Shown here piece after piece: positions 38,220 to 50,365 of a stretch of 64,000 bases of DNA (positions within the stretch are counted from its first letter, which is position 1; the number at the start of each line of letters is the position of its first letter). Where the stretch lies: NCBI RefSeq assembly GCF_963678635.1, contig NC_087071.1:4665624-4729623 (forward strand), read 5' to 3'. The DNA is from Symsagittifera roscoffensis (Eukaryota > Xenacoelomorpha > Acoela > Convolutidae). A program made the position numbers and the translations under genes. The notes under the pieces are model-generated. The model made no database searches. It worked only from the letters and a program-made list of their open reading frames with translations, and had not been told where the DNA came from.

Positions 38220-38497
38220 TATACATTCTTGGTGATTGATTCTAGAACGTTTAGAAAATCGGAAGTTTTTTTGCTGTCTGAATTGTTGAAAACTGATTGT
38301 TCATGTTCAATGGGGGGAGGGTTTACTTTTATATATAGCGGCAAAAGAAGAAATAATTCTTTTGAAGCAAGTTCAGTTAAGTTAGCAGCTTCTTGTACCA
38401 GTATTTTATTACAATTTGAAAAGAAGGCAACAAAATGCTTTCAAAGCATTCCTTAATTGACTACATGAATGATGATCTCAGCATTTCAGACGAAGTT

Positions 38498-39108
38498 CCT
38501 AGTTTGACCAAAAATGTGAATCATACAATTTTCATAATGGAAAAACATGATTATTCAACGATGATTTTTTTTTAATTTTTGAACTTTTAAATTATCAGAC
38601 CTTGATCAAGGCATCCATAAACATGCCATACAAAAAAGAGAAGTCTTAAGCGGTTTTGAAAAAAAAATTGATCGAAAAGCAAAAAAATCCGATAATAGTG
38701 TATCCAGGACTACGTTAGGCGCACAAAAAATTGAATTTTGCATGCAAAAATTTTTTTGGAAAATGTTTAAGTACAAAATTCGATATGCGGTTGAAAAAAA
38801 ATCACAAAAAAGTTAGGGGGGCGCAATTTCAAATTACTTGGAAAAACTTGTGTTTCCGCCATCAAAAAATGCTAGTCATTCAGTTTTCATATATGGAAAT
38901 TGTATGATTAGCAGCTTTTGACAAAAGGTTTTTCTTTTTATTTAGTACGATACAGCGAATTATGTGCCGAAACAAGAAAAAAGATAATTGAACATTTGAT
39001 GACACCATTTTAGAAAAATGTGTGGAAATTTGTATGATTAGTATATTTCTATAGACTTAGTTATGGAATTGTATGATTAACATTTTTGGTCTATGGATTC
39101 AACACAGG
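38498..39108 (+). mobile_element. CATACAATTT-rich inverted-repeat element, copy 3 (611 bp)
   Basis: Left end CCTAGTTTGACCAAAAATGTGAATCATACAA; the right end carries its inverted counterpart (TTGTATGATTAACATTTTTGGTC), followed by about ten extra bases to ACAGG. No coding frame. Confidence 0.55.
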
Positions 39109-42100
39109 TTACTATTATTAAATTACCATTCCATTCAAAAAATGCGGAAAGAAACCCCTTTTTTTTAATGTTCTATGCGTACGTTGAAAGATCATCATTA
39201 TTTCTTTGTGAATCTAATAACTTCACGGTATAATCAACTTTAATCAAATCATGAAAATTCTTAAAGAATTATCAATGCTTGCGTCTTAGAACCTGTTTTT
39301 TTTTATACTTCTAGCACGTACTGGTTTCGTGATTCAAAATTTGCAGAACAAAGTAGACCCCAACATAATGGCTTTAAAAACGCATGAAAACTTGTTAGCT
39401 ACGAGAGAGAAAAAAATCTTATTATTATAGGGCTTAAAAACCGCACTTAGGTTCGCATTGATTTTAAATTTTCACCAATTCATAAATCCTTTTCAGTATA
39501 CATTTAATATTGACATCATCAAAAAGCGCTCATTAGAAACAGAAGTGTCAAATTTTGCTGACGTATAATGGCTTGAAAAGGCCATCAGCTTCAATCAAAA
39601 GAATCGTTTCCATTTTGGTACAAACTGAATAGAAGAAGTAGATTTCCTTTATAAGGTTTTCATACAAACGAAAAAAAAATCACTTGGCTACGTCATTATT
39701 TTTCAAGGATTGAGAATTTCGCTCATACTTGAGAGTAGTTTTTCAATCTTCATTAGAATTAGAATTAGAATTAGAAACTTTCAAATATTTGAGTTGCTGT
39801 TTATACGACTCGGTTCGAAAAAGAGCAAGTGTTTTAACTACTTGTCAAAACCGGGCGCTTTCAAATTTTTCAAAAGGTTGAGTTTATTTAGAACTGACCA
39901 AGTTGTATCAATACTGTGGGCTGAAAAAACTCAATTTCAGAGATATTTTAATGTATCGGAATGAAAGGTCATTGAATAATCTCTCTACGCATTGAAAAAA
40001 CAAATTGGGGAACTCAGATATTTTCTTTCGCAAACATAAAAACTTAAAATAACAGCTGGGTTAGATATAAATATCAATAAAATTCAATCACTAGACTGGC
40101 ATGAAATAAATTAAAATCCCTATAATGAAATAAAATTCAATCACTAGACTGGCATGTAAATGTTCAATTACAATTTGTTGAAAACTGAGTGAAACAAAAC
40201 AAATTATTCGTTGGAAAATAATCTCGAAAAGAAAAAGTGGATTTATTGATATGAATTTTTTGGTGCTGTTTTCTCAAAACTTTTTTGAATTTAAATTGAA
40301 ATTTAATTTTTATCAGCTTTACCTTTAAATTGATCTTTTTAATACAACTATTGTTTGCTACAGATTTTCCCCCAATTTTGTTTTGAGAAATCTTCTTTGT
40401 TTTGTTTGCTTTGTGCATTCGTGTAGTTTCACAGGTACTCTATTATAGATTAACTTCCTACCAAATTTAATTGTTCAAAAAACTTTTGGCACATCGAACA
40501 TTAATATCAAGCTATACTTGGGTAATAAATAATTCGCCTGATAAAAACTTAGACTTCACAAAAGATCACGTACTTGATAGTTTTTTCTGCGAAGACAGCC
40601 AACTTGATTCCCCGGTTTATCTGTCTGTATAGTCTGATAGGTTGAGATATGGGTAAATAATTATCTGAAAAGCACAATTGCTGATTCCTAAGTTACCATA
40701 TGTCGCACACAGTACCCCTACTTAATAGCAATACAGTTTTCGCTTAAACATTTTTCATTGCATCTGAAAAGTTAAGATTTTTGTCCACTAATACTTAAAA
40801 ATATCTTGCATGGTTCTTTGGGAAATTGTTTTTTCTCTATAGGCCATTTGGTTCCAAATTTTTCTCCAGAGGCAAGAGGCGTGTTCCAATTGCTTGTTTA
40901 TCTTGTTGAGGGCAAGAAGCTTGATCTTCCATTGGCTTTGGAAGTTTATTGAACGGTTACACATCTCTTTCTTTGTAATTTTTTCTTTTGTGATGCAAAG
41001 AAAGTCAAAGATGGCAGTTGTATTGTTTTTCTTTTTTGGGGGGGGGGGGTTAAGTTCAATAATAGAAATATTTAATTTTAAGAAGATTTGATTAAATGAT
41101 TTGCTTTTTCATTAACTTTATTTTTTGCAATTTCCAAATCTTTTCTGCTAATAGTTGGTGGTTTTTGATTACTCTTTTTCCCTAGCTTTCGTGTATAAAG
41201 TTCGTTTTGTCTCTACTATTACGAAACAGCTGAAAATTTTCAATGTGATACCAAAAGCCTCGTTCTCGCCGTTTTTATTCTCTGTGCGCTACCTCACAAC
41301 CAGTGTTTTTCCTTATGATGAAAAAACTTTTTTTAAACCAAATTTTACCAAAGACTATAACACTCCATGGTTTTTGCATTGGTTTCCAGTTAATTTTAAT
41401 TTTGGGGCGATAGAAACCATGGGATGCTATAATTTTTTCAACAGTAATCTAAAAAGTGTTATAATTTTTGATCCGTAGGAGCTTTCATACATTTCCGTGC
41501 AATAAAAAGATCAAAGTCTAAAGTGATCTTCTCCGATTAGAATTTTTAGTCTCATTTATGGTGATGTCAACTTTTGGCTCGCAAGAAAAAATAATTCACA
41601 TGAAATCGCAATTTGGTCTGTGTTGAAAAGAAATTAGAAATTTGTACGAATTAACAAAAATTGTTTGCTTGTTTGAAATTAAGCAATAGTCGATAAATAA
41701 AACAATTTTATCCATTACACAATATGATTTTATGACGTTTGGTATGATTAAATCGTAATTTGCAGCAAAGGCGTAAAACTTATGACAAAACTTGTTTTAC
41801 AAGATCTATTTTGTAGACCCCAGAAAAAAAAATTGCACATTTGAAACAAAAACCTTTGAGAATTTTCATCACATTTTTTGTCAACAACTTACTGGGTGAA
41901 TGCTTTTTGTTCAACTCATAATGATCTAGTAAAATTTCTGTCACCACTCACGTACATCCTGAACGTGGAAAATAATTCTTGCGCTAAAAAATGGACTTTC
42001 TACCGATTTGTTTTTTAACCATGTTTTGTTGCTACGACTATAGTGTTTATCAAAAATTTAACTGAAAATTTATCCAGCAAAACTTATCTGTAGAGGACAG

Positions 42101-42364
42101 ACCTTTAAACGAATAGCGTTTTTCTAAAAAGATTTGTTTTATTGTTCAACTCATGAACTGAAAAAAACCCAAAAAAAACTAGAAAAGCTTAAAAAGACAA
42201 TTGCATCAACTGACAGTTAAAAGTTTTATTCAAACGTCCTTTGGTTTGTGAATGATTATCTGAGGTTTTCTTTCAGCATAGCAAATGTTTAGATTGTTTT
42301 TCGATAATTAGCTGCTAAGTTTTTCAACTAGTACTTGAAGAGGGCTAGCATCTGGGGTGAACAT
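39109..42364. other. Intergenic, minor repeats only
   Basis: There is an (AGAATT)n run at about 39752-39777, a 28-base repeat (AATAAAATTCAATCACTAGA...) at 40077-40104 and 40129-40156, and poly-G at 41038-41049. The open frame at 41155-41478 looks like chance. Confidence 0.5.
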
Positions 42365-42464
42365 GAATTAGCAGCTGTGAGATTAGTATTTACACACTCA
42401 ACCTTAGACTACTAGAACTAGCAGCTGTGAGACTAGAATTTACACATTCAACTTCAAACCAAGG
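42365..42464 (+). repeat. 50-bp tandem duplication
   Basis: Two units of GAAyTAGCAGCTGTGAGAyTAG...TTTACACAyTCAAC are spaced 50 bases apart. Confidence 0.7.
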
Positions 42465-42630
42465 AAGTATACCGTCCATGTCCCACCCAACACATACTTT
42501 CCAAAGCATCTTTGAATAGATTGATTTCTGTGATGTTTCGATATCTGCCCAAAAAAATAAAACTTTTTTCGCAGGAGTTATTTTTCAAACCGCAACTCTT
42601 TGAGGTTAGAAATTTTTAAATATTTCTCAT

Positions 42631-43101
42631 TTATGTTACGAAGTTTTTTGCAAGATCGTAGGATCGTTTTCCGGTTATTCCCCCATCAACAAGTTTATAT
42701 CCTTCATGCATAACAAGAGTTTCAATTTTGGTACCATAACTTTTATAGTAGACAAAAAATAAGAATGTGTTTCGGTTAGTGGACCCATCTTTTGGTGATT
42801 AATTTATCGGTACAAGCTGTCCAAAGTTACATGTTTTTTGCAAACCGACCGACCAATTTGGACTGAATTTTGTCATCCAATCGTTGAAAAATCTTGTAAG
42901 CTTTTCCTGTTGATTTTGTAGTTTCTGTTAATGTAGACGAGATTCTCAAAACTCGACTTGCATTTTTAAGAGAGTTTCTTCATAAGTTAGTTTCTGATTT
43001 TTCTCTTCCTCTAATTTTTTTTGGAGTTTTTTCGCCTCCTAAAGTAGGTCTGCCTTGCTCATGTTTGCTGGGCAAGTCATGGTTTTGTTGAGGTACATTT
43101 T
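42631..43101 (-). pseudogene. Decayed coiled-coil gene, relic 1
   Basis: One minus-strand phase carries about 157 codons with four internal stops (TAG, TGA, TAA, TAA) and no frameshift. It begins near MYLNKTMTCPANMSKADLL, continues with a Lys/Glu/Leu-rich coiled coil (EAKKLQKKLEEEKNQKL, then QKLQNQQEKL), and ends with a Gly/Lys/Asp-containing segment (HEGYKLVDGGITGKRSYD). Each internal stop could come from one C-to-T change in a Gln or Arg codon. A related relic is at 59417-59700. It could be a transposon ORF or a processed host gene. Not recognised. Confidence 0.45.
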
Positions 43102-45704
43102 TTTGGTAGCTTCAAAGTTTTATTATATTGAAAATCGTCAGCCTTTTTTGCTACTCGTGCACGTGGACCTTATCTGTTAGTTTTTCAAATCTAAGATACA
43201 CGTATTATTGCAAAGATTGATATCATTGCAGGGTAATTAGAATAATAACAGATTGTAATTATAAAAATTTGATAAAATTGCATAACCTATTTTTAACTTT
43301 TTTTTTCGTTTATTGTGTATAGGAAATCAAAACTTAGGGAAAATCAGCAATAACAAATTACGGTAAGAAGTAAAAAAGAATTCCAAGTCAAGTCATCTTG
43401 AAAAAGACTGGAAGAATCTTAAACAGCTACGGACATTTTCGAACAATTCAGTATTTTAGAAGTTGCTTTGTAGTTTAAAAACATGGTTGGGTCCTCATTA
43501 AACGGTATGATGGCCTTGAACCACACAAAGATCTTCTGGAATTTTGTTTCAAAGCGGAACAACCTTCAGGAATCTTGTTGGAAATTTTACAGTTTTGTAA
43601 CTTAGTTTTTTTTATTTCAAGCACCAATATTACGTCTGAGCCAAAATCTACAGCACTAAATGTAAAAGTCTAGTTTACTAAATTACTAAGTTCTTTCATT
43701 TTAGTTTTTTGATTTTAACTTTTATTCTCTCGGTGCAGTACATTGATCTCGCACCAAGATAAAATAAAATCTTATACAATCTACTGTACTGAAAGAACAA
43801 AATTCTCAAAGCATACACAAAAACAACCAAAAAAGTTGCCGGTCAACTTCTTTTGAGTAAAATATTTTGATCTCACAACAAAATTTTTTCAAATCTTATA
43901 GCAAAATATTTTCCACAAAAAAAAATATAACGGTTTGTTGGTTGTTTTTGCGATTGCTTTTAGAATTTTTTCATCTTGTTAATGACTCAATTTGTTGCCC
44001 CTTCTTTCTTCTTGGAAAATCTAAGATGAATCTATAGGAGGTTAGCCGAGCCAAAACTTTTTCAACCTCCTGGGAAGGTCTTGTAAATACAGCCTACCTT
44101 CTTGGCTAATCTTTACAATAATCTTTTCTAGATTTAGTTTGAAGAATCTTCGAAAACTTCGAAAATTTTTTGGCAAAATCTTTTGCCAGGACAGGCGAGA
44201 CTTTCTTCAAGACTGGGACAATTTTCTTTGAGATGATTCAAAAATTAGAAAAAATAATGGAATTGGGGATGGTCTGAAATGTTGTTTCAAAGGGTGCGAA
44301 CTGAAACGTTTTGGAGTGAAAAAAAAATTGATAAGAATTGGAGTCCTGTCGGTTTCTAATCGGCCAAAGTTGTCGGAAATGAAAAATCAAACTTCTCTGA
44401 CAAAACATTGAAGAATTTTATCGTGAAGCAGCAAACTGATTAGCAGCAGCACATTGCTTGAATTTTTTTTTTTTAAATACGGGAAAAATCGAATTTTGAC
44501 AAAAGTTTGTTATTAAACTTTTTTTGAATATAGTGTTTATTTACTAATTTTCTTTCGAAGTTTGATCAGGTACAGTTTAAAAAGTTTTAATAAATTTTTC
44601 TCTAATTTTATTATTGGCACATGATAAAATTTAGTTTTGGCAGCTACGTTTTTCTTGGGTCGATATATTCCATTACTCGGTTTTCATGTTCACTTTTTTT
44701 AAAGTTCATTCATAATAGCTCAATTTGGTTTAAATTGATTTTGCTTAATCTCCGCAAAAATACGACATACAAAAAAAATACTTTAATTCTTAAAGTTTCT
44801 CAGTGAAACAGAATTGACAAAAAAATAAATTTGAAAATAGCAACATCAAAGGAGGATTAATGGGTCTATTATAGCTATATCTGATTTTTTTTTGTTGAAT
44901 TACTTGAGCAAGGATGGATGTTTTTTGCTATATACCAAAATGGGATAAAAACGATTACCTGATTATGTGAAACCGTGTTTTTTTTTCTTCAATTTATTAA
45001 TCGGAAAAGTTGATTAAGTTAAATAATAAGTTAACTTATACCAAAAATGTATCAACCTCGAAAATTTAGAAGCTCTTTTATGAAAACAATATATTACGTT
45101 GGAAGTAGTTTGAAGTTTTTTAATATAAATTTTGCCTCTTAATTTTGTCAAATTCCCTAAATTCATAATTTTAAATATTTAAATCAATAAGTAAATCAAT
45201 AAGTAGCTTAGATATCTAGTAATAATTGACAGATAAGCCGCAAATCTTTTTGAGCAAAACATGAACTATATATGTTTTGTAAATCATAATTATCTATAAA
45301 TATGATCCTTCTATAAGATTGATCAAATTCTCCAAAAAGTTAGAAATGCAAAATTTGCGGTTAGTGTTACAAAAATCTTCCAAAAATCGAAAAGAATTAT
45401 CGAAAAACTATTTTTTCAAATTTGGTAAAATATGAAAAATAGAGGTAAAATTTGGCAATTAAACTAGAATCGAATTCAATTTAGTTGGCAATAATAAGTT
45501 CGATTTGTTTTGATTTATTAGAAAATTACAGGTACTCAGGCTGAATTTTCAAAGATAATCATCACTGAATTTTGTGATTTAGATGAGGCAAAGGTCTATC
45601 TGGCTAGCGTAGCTAGAGAGAGCTACAATCCAACTTTCACTCAACGATTAATTAGCCTGGTTAAATCATTCAAAGATGAAAGAGAATTTTTTTCCAGTGA
45701 TTAA
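43102..45704. other. Intergenic, no gene seen
   Basis: AT-rich DNA without convincing coding frames or clear repeats. Confidence 0.5.
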
Positions 45705-45992
45705 TCAGAGATTGGTCAGGGGATCGATCCCCTGCCAGCTTTTGTTTCCTATACTTCAAAAAATTCAAAGGCCAGCTGTAATTTATATTTCAATGATCGA
45801 GAGTCATGGTTGAAACGGGTAACTTTATTCCATCAGAGTACTTCTAAAAAACCATCAGAGTACTTTTATGATACTGCCAATTCAGCGATGCTTGGGTATG
45901 GGAGGAACTACCCGAAAACGCATGGCAACCACCGAAAGGCTTCGAGATTTATTTATAGAAATGATTTTAAAGTTTTATGTATAAAAACCTGA
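45705..45992 (+). CDS. Protein-like 95-codon frame, possible exon
   Basis: The frame is open from just after TAA (45702-45704) to a TGA. The composition is balanced (NDRESWLKRVTLFHQST, MLGYGRNYPKTHGNHRK) and has no ATG near its start. A poly-T acceptor (TTTTTTTCCAG) lies at about 45687-45697, but splicing there in this phase meets the TAA. It contains an 18-bp perfect palindrome at 45717-45734 (CAGGGGATC and its complement). Unrecognised; may be a relic. Confidence 0.2.
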   Translation, partial: SEIGQGIDPLPAFVSYTSKNSKASCNLYFNDRESWLKRVTLFHQSTSKKPSEYFYDTANSAMLGYGRNYPKTHGNHRKASRFIYRNDFKVLCIKT

Positions 45993-46489
45993 AAACTTGC
46001 AGTTGAGATCAGCTTCTGCCAATTGAGATCAGAGAGCTAGATTTAAACTTTTTGCTAGAAGAATCAGTTACACACTCCGAGTGCTGATTGCACACCAGAT
46101 TTACTTGATGTTGTTTTTTTAATGTTTATATCTACCTGACGAAAAACCAACAAACAAGAAACCAAAATCAACCTTTATTGCTCAATAAGCAAAAGCTAGT
46201 TTTTACCACCTCATTGATATTACACCAAATAAAGCACTATGGTTTTACGAAAGCCGCAAAAAAATTATATAATCGAATACGGGACGGAGAATACGGGACG
46301 GAAAGATCATTTTTCAGCTTCATATAATTTCTAGCGTAAAACAAACTGAAATCTTTATTTGATCAAAAAACTTACCTCTGCTAGAATAAAAATAATAAAC
46401 TCAGTTTTCTCATTTTGCTTAACACGCCTCAAATTATTTTATTATCGCTGCTAAAAGTTGAGTTATTAAGGAGCAAATTAAAAAAAACA

Positions 46490-49400
46490 ATGAGAACGGA
46501 ACAATTTTTCTTGAATGTTTTATTTGTGTTGCTAATAGGTCTCATCGTTGGAATATTTGGTGAGTGCTATTTAATCATCATTTTCTGTTTTTATTCATCT
46601 TTTTTGTCAGATGTTCATTTAGTTTTTATAAAAACAGGAGGTTTTTAGTTTCAAGGTTTTTCATAAAGGCTTCTCTGAACTCATGAATGGAATTGTTTTG
46701 ACAGCGTAGATGGTACGACTTTTTACCTCTAATAACAACCTTTTCTTGCCGATCCAAATGTGAGACGATGGTTTCCCTGATCACATTATAAAGTTAAACT
46801 TTACCTACCAACTTATGCAGGGAAGGATCTAGGATTTTCTCAAAGGGGGGGCGGATTTTCAAAAAGTTTTCGAAAATTTTGTCGACCTTTTTCTTAGGTC
46901 GACCGAATTGATTTTTTGAGCTCTCCCTAAGCACGATTTAGTTCCTGTTTTGGACAAATTTTCTGCGCGCAGGCAAAAATTAAAAAAAAAACAGTCCAAA
47001 AAAGGCGTTTTTAGGCACTTTTTGGATAATTTTGACCAAAAAAATCGCATTTTTTCGGCGCGCGCTCCCCCCTCAAAAATAGTATATATTGGGGCCGAAG
47101 ACGCCTTTAGAAAAATGTTAGGATCGGTTGGCCAAAAATGGTTTTCTTAAAAATTATCAAAGCGGGGACCCTTAGGGTCGGCAGGGGGTCAAATCCCTAA
47201 GGGAAGGGGAGCATCCCCCCGCCCCCTAAATCTGCCCCTGAACTTATGCGTCTTAGGCGACTGCATTTATCTATTTGAAGATGCGCATCCGACAAAAAAA
47301 TTGTTTTTGAAATTGCTAAAATGGGTTTTAAACGCATTGAGGCAGGCATAATTATCAAATATCTTTTTTAATTTACGAAGTTTAAAAGAATTTTGAAATA
47401 CTCTCATACTTTTTGATCCAAACTTCGAAGAAAATGACAGATTAATTGTCTTCGGGTTGTTTTTTTTGTCGTATACTTTTTAAATTCTAGTCAAAACTTA
47501 CTGTTGTCTCGAGGAGCTCAAATTTAAAAAAACATTTCTTCTGCGATTGTTTTTCATAAAGTTATGTGGGTTCGAAATTTGCATTTTGGCTAGTTCGTGA
47601 CAATTACAGCGCAATTAATTTCGTGCTTTTAACGCGTGAGCGGAGATTTAATCCGTATAAGAAATTGGAATGTGGCATGCTCTTTGGTCTATTTAATACT
47701 TCCCTATATGCGAAATTATCGCTTTTGTCTTTACTTCCCGGGCTGAAGTTGCATTGCAATTCAGAAATATATTATAGGCCTTTCACTTTTTGCATCCATG
47801 TATCATTCATGTTGCAGTGCCACTTAAACGATGTTTATCCATATTTCATCTATGAACCAAGGAAGCAAATTACATTGATGTTTCATCGATGAATCATGAC
47901 TGAAATATGGTTGTCAGTTCTACGGCTGAAACATTGATGTAAAAATTTTATTCATCCATGAAACATGGATGAAAACTAAATGGATGTTTTATCCATGAAT
48001 CAAGGTTGAAACAGGAATTTGAATTTTTAGTCACAAAATGAGTCGCGCAAAGTCGCAACATGAGTGCAAATTGTAACATGGGTCCCCTGACAAAAATGGT
48101 TTCGGATCGACTTAGAGGGGGAAGGGAATGTGTACGGTTGATCCAATTTATCCAATGAAAGTTAAGTTGGTTTTTCTGGTTTTTGTTGTGATTACTCTTT
48201 TTAAAGAAAACTATTTAAAGTCTTGGCTCTTTTTCCTTCCCCCCATGAAATGTATGCTCTAACGATTGGTTTTACAAGGTTATTTATGAGGACCAAATAT
48301 GTTTGCCATGGCCAATTTAGTCTTCATGTCAATTTTCATGACAATCGGAAGAAGCGAACAGTAACTTTAAATATAAAAATTTGTTTGCAGGTGGGAGGAA
48401 AAGGAAAAAGAGCCAAAGTTTTTGTAACTAAAATAAAAATTGAGCATAATATTTTTTATTTAATAAAAACACACGTGTCAGAGGTTAAAAATTCAAGAAA
48501 ATGGCTATTGTACCTCTCATTTTGAGCTCAAAAATATGCAAGATAATCAAAGAAAAGTATCAATGTGAGTCAGATTTTGGGCAGAACCGGAAGATCAAAT
48601 ATGTTTGTCATGGCCCAGTAAGTCCGGATGTCAATTTTCCTGACAATTGAACGAAGTGAATAGCAAATTTAAAGATAATTATTTGTAGGTGGAGTGAAAG
48701 GAAAAAGAGCCTAGAAACCGATGTAACCAATCAATTAAAAGGTCAATATAAATAAAATTTTGAGCTGGAACAAATGCAAGGAAATGATAGAATAATATCA
48801 TCGCAAAATCATTTGGGCAAAAACTTATGAAACAAATAACGCAAATGGACATAATTCAGATTTTGAGCTCAAAAAAGGCAAGAAAAACATAGAAAATTAC
48901 ATCTGTAAATCAAATTTTGGACAGAAAGGGATGCAACAAATCAATAAAAAGGTCAATGTGAATCAAGTTTGAGCTCAAAAACATGCAAGGAACTGATAGA
49001 AAAACATCATCACAAAATCAGATTTTGGGCAAAAAAATTACTTAATAAGTAAAGCAAATGTCCAACATAATTCAGATTTAGAGCTTAAAAATATGCAATA
49101 AAATTATAGAAAATCATCAATGTAAATCAGAGTATAGGAAAAAACCTGTAAAAATTAAGAAAAAAAGGTCAAAATATTTCATATATTGAGCTCGAAACTA
49201 GGAATTTATAGAAAAATGAATTTATAGAAAAATATCAATGCTGATTGTTAGTTGTGGCTTATTTTAAATTAAACATAATTTTTTTTTTCATTTTTAACCA
49301 ATAATTGCCCTGTTTCTAGGTAAAGGTCGTTGCACAAGTCTTCTAACTACCAAAAGAGTCCGCTAACACATTTCTTTTTTTTGCAAAAAAAAACTGCGTA

Positions 49401-50203
49401 TTTAGGTTGTTTTCAGCTGTGGGGGTAAGTACAAATTGTGAACAAAATTTTTTTTGCAGTTTTTCAAAGAAAAACAATCATTGTCAAAAAAACTCAATTG
49501 ATCGAGCCTTGTTACTCCCAAGGCTAACCTTTCAAGCTGAATTTTTCAAAAAAAACGCGCGCTCAGAGCAGTATTTATACTGTGGGGCTTTTTAATAGTT
49601 TTTTATCGTTTGTAACAAATCAAGTTTTCAAAACAAATCAAAATTTCGAAAGGAATGGAATTTACTTCAAACATAAACGCGACATAGATGCTTCATCGAT
49701 GTCACATCAAGTATTTATAAATTATTAAAATAGATGTCACACCGATGAAACATCGATGTCACATCAATGTTTTTTAATAAATTAACGGTAAAACAATGAA
49801 CATAGTTAAATCAGAGTAAAACTATATATTTGTGCTGGTATAATCCTGAAACATGTCAAAACAATGCATTTACAATGATACATGTCTGAATTAAATTAAA
49901 CGTGGAAAAGCATGTGGGGGATGCTGATCAAAAAACCTCAAAGTAAGTTTTTGAGTTTTTTTCTTTCTTTTCAAAATTTTATCAATCTTTTTAAAAAAAG
50001 TTCTTCCACTGAAAAAGAAATGCAGTCAGGCTACTCAGAGCTTCGAATTAGTACATACAGTACTGTTTGCTCTTGGTTTTCACTTTGATAAAATTTTTTT
50101 TCAATTATTATTGAATTCAGTTGTTGGCGCTGAGGGTGAATTCGATGAGGATATGGAAGAGCGCGAATGGATAAGGGAGACCGCGGAAGAGAAAAATACA
50201 TAA
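46490..50203 (+). CDS. Small secreted acidic peptide gene, two exons, 50 aa
   Basis: Exon 1 (46490-46559) has an ATG in an A-rich context and encodes a signal peptide (MRTEQFFLNVLFVLLIGLIV), ending phase 1 at a GTGAGT donor. Exon 2 (50121-50203) follows an ATTCAG acceptor, fits phase 1, and encodes an acidic segment (VVGAEGEFDEDMEEREWI and on) to a TAA. An AATAAA follows at 50347-50352. Exon 2 is much GC-richer than its surroundings. Cleavage after VVGA would release about 23 residues, nearly half of them Asp or Glu. The 3.6-kb intron holds a hAT-type MITE and tandem repeats. Further exons inside it cannot be excluded. No family recognised; function unknown. Confidence 0.5.
46818..47240 (+). 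mobile_element. hAT-type MITE with 8-bp target duplication
   Basis: It is flanked on both sides by AACTTATG (46810-46817 and 47241-47248). The ends CAGGGAAGGATCTAGG and CCTAAATCTGCCCCTG are imperfect inverted repeats of the hAT CAGGGG type, followed by G-rich and C-rich stretches. At 423 bp it has no transposase. It sits in the intron of the small secreted peptide gene. Confidence 0.85.
47840..48010 (+). repeat. Cluster of CATCCATG/CATGGATG inverted motifs
   Basis: Short motifs such as CATCCATGAAACATGGATG recur. Related CATCGATG motifs appear at 49689-49775. Confidence 0.4.
48295..48711 (+). repeat. Pair of diverged direct repeats, about 118 bp each
   Basis: 48295-48412 and 48597-48711 both run from CAAATATGTTTG through TGTCAATTTTC to GGAAAAAGAGCC. 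Confidence 0.65.
48521..49250 (+). repeat. Degenerate tandem array with about 105-bp units
   Basis: Five or six units start TTTGAGCTCAAAAA, followed by ATGCAAG and CATCrCAAAATCAGATTTTGGGCA, with gaps. It is intronic to the small-peptide gene. Confidence 0.6.
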
Positions 50204-50365
50204 AGACAAAACAGCTCAGAAACATCAGGAAGTCTTGAGGGTGTGTATAAACGATCTCAATGAGCAAAAGAAGTCTTAAATCTTAAATTCTTGTTGATTG
50301 ATTATGGAATATTTTAAAAGTTTGTAAATAGAAATATAGTTTTTGAAATAAAGTTTTTCATTCCA
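50204..50365 (+). other. 3' UTR and poly(A) signal of the small-peptide gene
   Basis: AATAAA at 50347-50352, about 145 bases after the stop, with a T-rich stretch behind it. Confidence 0.45.

Noticed and set aside
39316-39430. Exon-like 38-codon frame after an ACTTCTAG acceptor
   Set aside because: No poly(A) signal and no compatible upstream exon were found.
41155-41478. 107-aa plus frame
   Set aside because: Phe-, Asn- and Lys-rich as expected from AT-rich DNA; a few frames this long are expected by chance in the window.
42365-42464. CRISPR-like array
   Set aside because: Only two units 50 bases apart with no spacer pattern, in animal DNA: a simple tandem duplication.
47566-47892. 108-aa plus frame inside the small-peptide intron
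   Set aside because: The tail runs into short CATCCATG repeats, the composition is noise-like, and no splice signals fit.
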